Assembly: GCA_036656615.1 (NCBI GenBank)
Contig: JAVXHY010000032.1
Coordinates: 1-12,328, forward strand
Origin: CAUPWF01 sp036656615
Lineage (GTDB): Bacteria; Bacillota; Clostridia; Lachnospirales; Lachnospiraceae
Length of the DNA: 12,328 nucleotides
Reading direction: 5' to 3'
The notes under the pieces were generated by a model, which was not told the DNA's origin, did no database searches, and was given only the letters and a program-made list of their open reading frames with translations. Below, piece by piece: positions 7,299 to 12,328 of this stretch (position 1 is its first letter; every line of letters begins with the position of its first letter). The position numbers were made by a program, and so were the translations under genes.

Positions 7299-7613
7299 AT
7301 GGAATTTAAGAATGTAACATTAGTAAAGGCGGCCAATGTGTATTTCGATGGTAAGGTAACCAGCAGAACTTTTTATATGGAAGATGGAGAAAGAAAAACA
7401 CTGGGATTTATGATGAGCGGAGCTTATGAATTTAATACAGGTGCCGAAGAATTGATGGAGGTTCTTGGAGGATCTATGGATATTCAACTGCCTGGTGAGA
7501 AAGAATTTGTTACATACGATACTGGAAATTCATTTCACGTGCCGGCAAATTCAAGCTTTCATGTGAAAGTTGAAACATATGCAGATTATTGTTGTTCCTA
7601 TATTGAAAAATAA
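7299..7613 (+). CDS. ppnP: pyrimidine/purine nucleoside phosphorylase, PpnP family
   Basis: The product (104 aa) is a small single-domain cupin of the PpnP/YaiE (DUF1255) family. The E. coli member phosphorolyses several nucleosides to free base and ribose 1-phosphate. The match runs through NVYFDGKV (13-20), a middle GFMMSGAYEFNTGAEELMEV stretch (about 36-55), GSMDIQLPG (58-66) and the cupin segment around GNSFHVPANSSFHVKV (76-91). The length agrees with the family (about 94-105 aa). ATG at 7299 with AAGGGG (7287-7292) just upstream is the start; an in-frame ATG at 7215 lies on the -35 box and is excluded. proC follows after 54 nt with no terminator, so the two are probably cotranscribed under GntR control. 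Its role beside a hydroxyproline pathway is not explained, and another activity on a small metabolite is possible. Confidence 0.88.
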   Translation: MEFKNVTLVKAANVYFDGKVTSRTFYMEDGERKTLGFMMSGAYEFNTGAEELMEVLGGSMDIQLPGEKEFVTYDTGNSFHVPANSSFHVKVETYADYCCSYIEK

Positions 7614-7623
7614 AACAAACTGG

Positions 7624-7644
7624 TAGTGTGAAATTTGACACTGC
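7624..7644. repeat. small near-palindrome between ppnP and proC
   Basis: AGTGT (7625-7629) pairs with ACACT (7638-7642), extended by a G-T and a G-C pair around an AT-rich centre, giving a nearly symmetric 21-bp element. There is no T tract, so it is not a terminator. It could be an mRNA stability hairpin or a protein site. Confidence 0.35.
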
Positions 7645-7667
7645 AACTAACCTGAGGAGGTAGAATA

Positions 7668-8462
7668 ATGAAATTAGGATTTATTGGATGTGGAAATATG
7701 GCAAGTGCTATGATGGGTGGAATTATTAAGAATCATATATTTAAAGCAGATGAAATTATTGGAGCAGATCTTTATGCACCAAGTAAAGAGAAGGTTAAGA
7801 GTACACTTGGAATTCATATAGCAGAGAGCAACAGAGAACTTGTTGAAAAATCAGAAGTGGTAGTATTGTCTGTGAAACCACAATATTATGAATCAGTAAT
7901 TACAGAGATTAAAGATTTGATTAAAGACAATCAGATTATTGTAACAATCGCACCTGGAAAGACATTGGCATGGTTGGGAGAACAATTCGGGGGAAAAGTT
8001 AAAATCGTTCGTACCATGCCAAATACTCCAGCAATGGTAGGAGAAGGTATGACAGCGGCTTGTTATAATGAATTTATTACACCAGATGAACTGAAGTATG
8101 TTTGCAATATTTTGGGTGGATTTAGTAAAGTTGAAGTAGTTGGAGAAAACTTAATGGATGTTGTTGTATCTATTAGTGGGAGCTCACCAGCTTATGTATT
8201 TATGTTTATTGAAGCAATGGCTGATGCGGCAGTATCAGACGGAATGGCAAGATCACAGGCTTATAAATTTGCCTCTCAAGCAGTTCTCGGTAGTGCAAAA
8301 ATGGTCTTGGAAACCGGGAAACATCCAGCAGAGTTAAAAGACATGGTATGTTCTCCAGCAGGAACAACTATTGAGGCAGTACGAGTATTAGAAGAAAAGG
8401 GAATGAGAAGCGCAATATTTGAAGCAATGAAGGCGTGTGTCAACAAAGCAAAAGGTCTTTAA
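7668..8462 (+). CDS. proC: pyrroline-5-carboxylate reductase
   Basis: ProC reduces pyrroline-5-carboxylate to L-proline with NAD(P)H in the cytoplasm. The product (264 aa) starts with the Rossmann motif GFIGCGNMASAM (4-15). The family motif MPNTPAMVG is at 117-125, GSSPAYVFMFIEAMADA is at about 171-187, and the C-terminal P5C reductase signature region is at about 220-242 (ending MVCSPAGTTIEAV). The length is typical. GAGGAGGT (7654-7661) is 6 nt before the ATG. It lies 54 nt after ppnP in the same orientation and is followed by a clear terminator. HypD generates its substrate, so this copy may serve hydroxyproline use and proline formation for amino-acid fermentation rather than only biosynthesis; that role is inference from context. 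Confidence 0.96.
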   Translation: MKLGFIGCGNMASAMMGGIIKNHIFKADEIIGADLYAPSKEKVKSTLGIHIAESNRELVEKSEVVVLSVKPQYYESVITEIKDLIKDNQIIVTIAPGKTLAWLGEQFGGKVKIVRTMPNTPAMVGEGMTAACYNEFITPDELKYVCNILGGFSKVEVVGENLMDVVVSISGSSPAYVFMFIEAMADAAVSDGMARSQAYKFASQAVLGSAKMVLETGKHPAELKDMVCSPAGTTIEAVRVLEEKGMRSAIFEAMKACVNKAKGL

Positions 8463-8481
8463 AATCATAATAAATGAATCG

Positions 8482-8519
8482 AAAAAGAAAGTCCCGGATA
8501 TTTCCGAGACTTTCTTTTT
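8482..8519. terminator. bidirectional terminator after proC
   Basis: A hairpin pairs 8482-8498 with 8503-8519 with one C/A mismatch, a GTC.CGGA core and A/T flanks that give a T run in each direction. Its end touches the stop codon of the convergent Cys-rich gene, so it probably serves both transcripts. Confidence 0.9.
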
Positions 8520-8977
8520 TAAACAAATTTAGCATATTCGGGTAGTTCTCTGATAATAATTTCCGCAACTTTTTGAGTGGTTTCAATTACAAAGTGAGAA
8601 CATTTCTGCTTACGTTTGGATGAATTTTTTTCTTCACCTTCTATTAGTAAACCGCAGCATGTGGCATCAAATGTATCGTGAAAAAAGTCGTGCAGCTCAT
8701 TGCATAATTCGAAGCATTTATTGATCTTAGGATCTCCTGGTTTCCGGCGCCCAAAGAAATAACCAAGGCACATGGTTCCGCCGGCTAAAGCCCCACATAT
8801 GCAGCCACCGCCGCCAAGGCCCCAAGGGAATCCCGAACTCATGGCAATTGCATCATCTGATAAATCTAGTTCAAAATTCTTTCTGATGGTATAAATCACT
8901 GATTCGGAGCAGGCAAACCCAGAATTAAATATTTCCAAAGCGTCTTTTTGTAATAATTCCATATTAATTTCTTTCAT
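8519..8977 (-). CDS. C_GCAxxG_C_C family Cys-rich protein
   Basis: The product (152 aa) belongs to the family named after its cysteine pattern, thought to bind a metal or act in redox, but without an established function. Visible are Cys23 in FACSES, the glycine-rich core GGGGCICGALAGG with Cys59 and Cys61, Cys70, Cys88 and Cys92 in the following helix, the pair Cys107-Cys108 and a late Cys126. No signal peptide or membrane segment is seen, so it should be cytoplasmic. The start at 8977 is supported by GGAGG (8987-8991 on the complement) 9 nt upstream; a second Met five residues in has no such site. It is a single-gene unit convergent with proC. Its neighbours do not reveal its partner. Confidence 0.88.
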   Translation of the reverse strand: MKEINMELLQKDALEIFNSGFACSESVIYTIRKNFELDLSDDAIAMSSGFPWGLGGGGCICGALAGGTMCLGYFFGRRKPGDPKINKCFELCNELHDFFHDTFDATCCGLLIEGEEKNSSKRKQKCSHFVIETTQKVAEIIIRELPEYAKFV

Positions 8978-9022
8978 TTGTATTATCCTCCATTCGCTGT
9001 TTCATATTTCCTAGTTAAGGAA

Positions 9023-9051
9023 AGTGTAACACATTTGAAAGGAAAAATGAA
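9023..9051 (-). promoter_or_regulatory. weak candidate promoter for the Cys-rich gene
   Basis: On the minus strand TGTTACACT gives an extended -10 (TACACT 9028-9023) 17 bp after TTCATT (9051-9046). The -35 is poor, so the call rests on the extended -10 and its position about 30 nt ahead of the ribosome binding site. Confidence 0.3.
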
Positions 9052-9166
9052 TCTTATGCTTTTACAAAATGAAGTTTTGTGTCATAATTACAAGATATAT
9101 TAAAAAGATGTTGTATCAAGTTATAAAAAATAATAAACACAGATGATTGGAAATTGGAGATAAGTT

Positions 9167-9787
9167 ATGAAAAATGAAATCATTACAACGGTTATATTTG
9201 ATATAGGAAATGTTTTGGCGGATTTTAGATGGAGAGAGTATTTAGATGGGTTTGAGTATAAAGAAGAAGTGAAAGATATTATAGCGAAAGCAGTATTTCA
9301 AAACCAAATATGGAATGAAAGAGATCGTGGATTAAAAGAGGAGGAAGAGTATCTCCAACAATTTTGCGAAAATGCTCCTATGTATGAAAAAGAAATAAGA
9401 GAAGTATTTGCGGGAATTTTAGAAGTTGTACAGGCATTTGATTTTTCGGATGATTGGGTAGAGGCAATTAAAAGACAAGGAAAAAAAGTATATTTTCTAT
9501 CCAATTATAGTAAAAGTAATTTTGAATATTCACTAGAAAAATTCCGGTTTTTACAGAATGGAGATGGGGGAATCATTTCATATCAGGTGAAACAGATTAA
9601 ACCAGAGCCTTATATTTATGAAACATTATTAAAAAAATATAATATCAACCCCAAAGAAGCTGTTTTTTTAGATGATTTAAAAGACAATCTTGAGACAGCA
9701 AAAAGATTTGGAATTCATACAATTCATGTTACTTCACACGAGGCTGCAGTAGAGGGATTAAAGGAGTATGGAATACGTTCAATATAG
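9167..9787 (+). CDS. HAD-superfamily hydrolase, YihX-like (HAD-IA)
   Basis: The product (206 aa) has the HAD motifs in order: motif I FDIGNVL with nucleophile Asp12, motif II FLSNYS (about residues 109-114), motif III Lys in QIKPEPYIYE (about 144-153), and motif IV FLDDLKDN (about 167-174). An alpha-helical cap lies between motifs I and II. Motif I has Gly14 where phosphatases of the DxD type carry the acid/base Asp, as in the YihX sugar-phosphate phosphatase group (DLGNV), so a small phosphorylated metabolite is the best guess for the substrate. It cannot be named. The Fe-S fumarase alpha gene begins 18 nt after the stop, indicating an operon, but no metabolic link is evident. The gene starts at ATG 9167 with TTGGAGA (9153-9159) upstream. 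Confidence 0.88.
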   Translation: MKNEIITTVIFDIGNVLADFRWREYLDGFEYKEEVKDIIAKAVFQNQIWNERDRGLKEEEEYLQQFCENAPMYEKEIREVFAGILEVVQAFDFSDDWVEAIKRQGKKVYFLSNYSKSNFEYSLEKFRFLQNGDGGIISYQVKQIKPEPYIYETLLKKYNINPKEAVFLDDLKDNLETAKRFGIHTIHVTSHEAAVEGLKEYGIRSI

Positions 9788-9805
9788 ATATAAAAGGAGA
9801 GGAAA

Positions 9806-10651
9806 ATGATTCGAATAATTCAAGTGGAAGAAATAACAAAAAACATTAAAGAAATGTGTATAGAAGCAAATTATTTCTTATCAGAAGATATGAATATTGC
9901 GTTGAAAAAAGCATGCAAAACAGAAGAATCTAATCTTGGCATACAAATATTAAGTCAATTACAGGAAAATCTAGTCATAGCGGCCAAGGAGAGAATTCCG
10001 ATTTGTCAGGATACTGGAATGGCAGTTGTGTTCGTGGAGGTTGGACAAGATGTGCATATAGAAGGAGGAATTCTAGAGGAGGCTGTCAATGAAGGAGTTC
10101 GCCAAGGCTATTCAGAAGGATTTTTGCGTAAGTCAGTGGTGAATGATCCAATTGTACGTGAGAATACAAAGGATAATACACCAGCTGTTATACATTATAA
10201 AATTGTAGAAGGAAATAAAATAAAGATTAAGGTGGCTCCAAAAGGATTTGGCAGTGAAAATATGAGCCGTATATTCATGTTAAAACCAGCAGATGGAATA
10301 GAGGGTGTGAAACAGGTAATTCTAAAAGCAGTGGAAGAGGCGGGACCTAATGCATGTCCACCAATTGTGGTAGGAGTGGGAATAGGAGGAACCTTTGAAA
10401 AATGTGCACTTATGGCAAAAGAGGCTTTGACAAGAGAAATAGGAAGTTATTCAGATGTCAAATATGTGAAAGAACTTGAACAAGAATTACTAGGGCGGAT
10501 AAACGGACTTGGAATAGGCCCAGGAGGACTTGGAGGCACCACCACAGCACTTGCCGTTCATATCAATACATATCCTACACATATTGCAGGCCTGCCAGTT
10601 GCGGTTAATATATGCTGTCATGTGAACAGGCATATATTAAGAATTATATAA
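9806..10651 (+). CDS. class I fumarate hydratase, alpha subunit
   Basis: This is the N-terminal, catalytic iron-sulfur subunit of a two-subunit class I hydro-lyase that interconverts fumarate and malate. The probable [4Fe-4S] cysteines are Cys67 in PICQDTGMAVVF, Cys184 in GPNACPP and Cys271 in CCHVNRH. Other conserved blocks are GVRQGYSEGFLRKSVV (97-112), PAVIHY (126-131), KGFGSENMS (146-154), GVGIGGTFEK (190-199) and GLGGTTTALAV (241-251). The length of 281 aa is typical for split enzymes. AGGAGAGG (9796-9803) precedes the ATG, and the beta subunit starts 23 nt after the stop. Tartrate dehydratase uses the same fold, but the sequence is closer to anaerobe fumarases as far as I can judge. Such clusters are oxygen-sensitive, which fits a strict anaerobe. 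Confidence 0.93.
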   Translation: MIRIIQVEEITKNIKEMCIEANYFLSEDMNIALKKACKTEESNLGIQILSQLQENLVIAAKERIPICQDTGMAVVFVEVGQDVHIEGGILEEAVNEGVRQGYSEGFLRKSVVNDPIVRENTKDNTPAVIHYKIVEGNKIKIKVAPKGFGSENMSRIFMLKPADGIEGVKQVILKAVEEAGPNACPPIVVGVGIGGTFEKCALMAKEALTREIGSYSDVKYVKELEQELLGRINGLGIGPGGLGGTTTALAVHINTYPTHIAGLPVAVNICCHVNRHILRII

Positions 10652-10674
10652 GAAGAGATTTGGAGGAATTGAAT

Positions 10675-11226
10675 ATGGAACAATATATTACAGTGCCAAT
10701 GGAGAAAAAAATGGCCAAAACACTTTGTGCTGGAGATTATGTATATCTGACGGGAACTATTTATTCGGCAAGAGATGCAGCTCATAAGAGAATGCAGGAA
10801 GCCTTGGAAAAAAACGTATCACTTCCTATTAATATAGAGAATCAGATTATCTATTATATGGGGCCATCACCGGCAAGAAGTGGAAATGTAATTGGTTCGG
10901 CTGGACCTACTACATCTAGCCGAATGGATAAATATACCCCCCAATTGTTGGATTTAAATCTTGGTGGTATGATTGGAAAAGGAAAAAGAAGTAAAGAAGT
11001 AGGCGAGGCAATTGTAAGAAATGGGGCGGTATATTTTGCAGCTGTTGGTGGAGCTGGAGCTCTATTATCTAAATGTATTATTCGCTCAGAAATTGTGGCA
11101 TATGAAGATTTAGGAACTGAGGCAATACGAAAGCTGTATGTTGAGAATTTTCCGGTGATTGTAGTTATGGACAGCAAAGGAGAAAATCTTTATGAGACAG
11201 CGGTGGGCGAGTATAGAAAAAGTTAA
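10675..11226 (+). CDS. class I fumarate hydratase, beta subunit (Fe-S hydro-lyase C-terminal type)
   Basis: The product (183 aa) is the beta subunit that completes the fumarase active site. Conserved blocks are GTIYSARDAAHKRM (about 27-40), YYMGPSPARSGNVIGSAGPTTSSRMD (about 60-85), a GKGKRS phosphate-like loop (about 101-106) and AAVGGAGALL (about 122-131). ATG at 10675 is chosen because GGAGG (10662-10666) is 8 nt upstream. An in-frame ATG at 10612 lies inside the alpha gene and adds 21 residues that do not look like the family. plsC starts 8 nt after the stop. Alpha and beta together equal one single-chain class I fumarase in coverage. Confidence 0.93.
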   Translation: MEQYITVPMEKKMAKTLCAGDYVYLTGTIYSARDAAHKRMQEALEKNVSLPINIENQIIYYMGPSPARSGNVIGSAGPTTSSRMDKYTPQLLDLNLGGMIGKGKRSKEVGEAIVRNGAVYFAAVGGAGALLSKCIIRSEIVAYEDLGTEAIRKLYVENFPVIVVMDSKGENLYETAVGEYRKS

Positions 11227-11234
11227 GGGAGTGA

Positions 11235-11957
11235 ATGATTGTGAAACGCATATTAATGATGGTAGTAAGAAATATTTTTGTCGTGCCATATAAATGGTTT
11301 CTCTTGTGTTATTATGCAAAACATACAGATAAGTATACAGAGGAAGAACGATACAAAATGTTGACGAAGCTTGTGCTACGAGCGAATAAAGGTGGGAATG
11401 TTAGAATTGAAGTAAATGGAAGGGAAAATATTCCGAAAGAAAATGGATTTATTTTTTTTCCAAATCATCAGGGATTATATGATGTGCTTGCAATTGTAGA
11501 AGCGTGTCCCAAACCATTTTCTGTAGTTGCAAAAAAAGAAATACAACATATTCAGTTTTTAAAGCAAGTTTTTGCATGTATGAAAGCTTATATGATTGAT
11601 AGGGATGATGTGCGTCAGTCAATGCAAGTGATTATAAATGTAGCTGAAGATGTGAAAAACGGGAGGAACTTCTTGATTTTCCCAGAGGGAACTCGTTCAA
11701 AAAATGGAAATCATCTTCTGGAATTTAAAGGGGGAAGCTTTAAAGCAGCTACAAAATCAAAAAGCCCAATTGTTCCAGTGGCGCTCTTTGATTCTTTTAA
11801 ACCCTTTGATACAAATTCGATAAAACCGGTAACTGTAAAAGTTACATTCCTTACCCCACTGTACTATGAGGAGTATCAAAACATGAAAACTACAGATATT
11901 GCCAATGAAGTGCAAAAACGTATACAAGAAGTACTTGACAATGGCGGGAGTATTTAG
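11235..11957 (+). CDS. plsC: 1-acyl-sn-glycerol-3-phosphate acyltransferase
   Basis: PlsC adds the second acyl chain to lysophosphatidic acid to form phosphatidic acid at the inner face of the membrane. The acyltransferase motif HX4D is at His78-Asp83 in FFPNHQGLYD, and the substrate-binding motif FPEGTRS is at 149-155, followed by FKGGSFKAA and PIVPVAL. The N-terminus has a hydrophobic stretch (about 5-27) that may sit in the membrane. The length of about 240 aa is usual. The start could be ATG 11235 or GTG 11241: GGGAG (11227-11231) is 3 nt from the first and 9 nt from the second, which favours GTG. It is the last gene of the HAD-fumarase run, with 8 nt spacing. The final codons also form the promoter of the downstream tRNA gene, and I see no terminator between them. 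Confidence 0.92.
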   Translation: MIVKRILMMVVRNIFVVPYKWFLLCYYAKHTDKYTEEERYKMLTKLVLRANKGGNVRIEVNGRENIPKENGFIFFPNHQGLYDVLAIVEACPKPFSVVAKKEIQHIQFLKQVFACMKAYMIDRDDVRQSMQVIINVAEDVKNGRNFLIFPEGTRSKNGNHLLEFKGGSFKAATKSKSPIVPVALFDSFKPFDTNSIKPVTVKVTFLTPLYYEEYQNMKTTDIANEVQKRIQEVLDNGGSI

Positions 11958-11963
11958 TATAAT
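11935..11963 (+). promoter_or_regulatory. full-consensus promoter of tRNA-Ser, inside the end of plsC
   Basis: TTGACA (11935-11940) and TATAAT (11958-11963) are both perfect and separated by 17 bp. The -35 and spacer lie within the last plsC codons, and the plsC stop TAG (11955-11957) directly precedes the -10. Transcription would start near 11970, about 60 nt before the mature tRNA. Confidence 0.88.
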
Positions 11964-11971
11964 AACTCTTG

Positions 11972-12003
11972 CGCTACAGTGATAGCAAAAAGGGCTGAGC
12001 GCT
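11972..12003 (+). other. leader hairpin upstream of tRNA-Ser
   Basis: GCGCT (11972-11976) can pair with AGCGC (11999-12003) around an inner GCTA/TAGC element, in the part of the tRNA precursor removed by processing. The stem is short and its role is unknown. Confidence 0.3.
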
Positions 12004-12029
12004 AACAAAATAATGTTGAAATGAATTCA

Positions 12030-12117
12030 GGAGAAATACTCAAGAGGCTGAAGAGGCGCCCCTGCTAAGGGTGTAGGCCGGGTGACCGGCGCGAGGGTTC
12101 AAATCCCTCTTTCTCCG
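12030..12117 (+). tRNA. tRNA-Ser(GCT)
   Basis: A complete 88-nt class II tRNA. The acceptor stem is GGAGAAA (12030-12036) with TTTCTCC (12110-12116) and discriminator G12117. The D stem pairs CTC (12039-12041) with GAG (12053-12055). The anticodon arm is CGCCC (12057-12061) with GGGTG (12069-12073) and loop CTGCTAA, giving anticodon GCT for AGC/AGT codons. The long variable arm pairs GCCGG with CCGGC, and the T arm is GAGGG/CCCTC. No CCA is encoded. Confidence 0.97.
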
Positions 12118-12190
12118 TTTTGATTTTTGTCTTCCATAAGGTGAACTTATTAGGAATGCATATTCAATTGAAGCAAACATTAAAAAAGTG

Positions 12191-12219
12191 TTGACATCAA
12201 GTAGCACAGATGGTATTAT
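12191..12219 (+). promoter_or_regulatory. strong promoter reading out of the window
   Basis: TTGACA (12191-12196, perfect) and TATTAT (12214-12219) are separated by 17 bp with an extended -10 TG at 12211-12212. No coding gene begins in the remaining 100 bases, so it probably drives a stable RNA gene or a gene with a long leader beyond the edge. Confidence 0.8.
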
Positions 12220-12269
12220 AAAGCTCCGCTACAAAAACGAGGCGGGTGCAGTGATACTCCGGCAAGTCA

Positions 12270-12328
12270 AACAAGATTTAAAAAAAGAAAATAAAAAAGT
12301 TGTTGACAAGCAGTGAGGGAATGTGATA
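12270..12328 (+). promoter_or_regulatory. second promoter with A-rich upstream tract, cut by the window edge
   Basis: A perfect TTGACA (12303-12308) follows an A-rich tract (about 12276-12298) resembling an UP element. The window ends where the -10 would be; the last bases TA at 12327-12328 could begin a TATAAT with an 18-bp spacer. Tandem strong promoters with an UP-like tract are typical of rRNA or tRNA operons, but the gene itself is not visible. Confidence 0.5.

Noticed and set aside
7635..7666. TTGACA and TAGAAT upstream of proC as an internal promoter
   Set aside because: The spacer is 20 bp and the -10 would end 1 nt before the start codon, over the ribosome binding site, so it cannot give a normal transcript.
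9064..9080. ACAAAA/TTTTGT hairpin upstream of the HAD gene as a terminator or riboswitch part
   Set aside because: It has only six AT-rich pairs, no T tract in a useful position, and no surrounding structure typical of a riboswitch.
10854..11177. A 107-residue open frame on the minus strand within the fumarase beta gene
   Set aside because: It lies entirely opposite a conserved gene and its product has no recognisable features.
11920..11925. A fifth GTATAC hexamer, near the end of plsC and just upstream of the tRNA-Ser promoter
   Set aside because: It is single, lies in coding sequence, and lacks a partner at 19 bp, so it is probably chance rather than a GntR operator.

Overview
The window looks like a chromosomal segment from a low-GC, anaerobic Firmicute of the class Clostridia, most likely a gut Lachnospiraceae-type organism. 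The reasons are an AT-rich composition, strong GGAGG-type ribosome binding sites, consensus sigma-A promoters, tRNA genes without an encoded CCA end, an oxygen-sensitive glycyl radical enzyme with its activase, and a two-subunit class I (Fe-S) fumarase. The species assignment is inference from gene content only.

Layout from left to right. (1) 1-262: the 3' end of a tRNA-Lys(CTT) gene, a possible terminator and the probable recQ promoter. (2) 263-3065: recQ (DNA helicase) and a membrane protein made of two VanZ-like domains, apparently cotranscribed. (3) 3088-6487: a strong promoter overlapped by a long perfect inverted repeat, then a radical-SAM activase and a glycyl radical enzyme recognised as trans-4-hydroxy-L-proline dehydratase (HypD), closed by a strong bidirectional terminator. 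(4) 6487-8519: a GntR/FCD-type regulator on the minus strand, a divergent promoter region with two matched pairs of GTATAC operators, then ppnP (nucleoside phosphorylase family) and proC (pyrroline-5-carboxylate reductase), closed by a second bidirectional terminator. (5) 8519-8977: a minus-strand Cys-rich C_GCAxxG_C_C protein. (6) 9167-11957: an apparent operon of HAD hydrolase, fumarase alpha, fumarase beta and plsC. (7) 11935-12328: a full-consensus promoter embedded in the end of plsC, tRNA-Ser(GCT), and one complete plus one cut-off strong promoter that suggest a stable-RNA operon just beyond the window.

How the genes fit together. HypD removes water from trans-4-hydroxy-L-proline to give pyrroline-5-carboxylate, and ProC reduces this to proline. 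Segments 3 and 4 together therefore encode a complete two-step hydroxyproline-to-proline route, in two transcription units with different-looking operators. The unexplained parts are the small PpnP protein placed in front of proC, the matched GTATAC operator pairs of the divergent gntR/ppnP region, and the unidentified regulator of the palindrome in front of the activase. I found no phage, transposon, CRISPR or defence system in the window.
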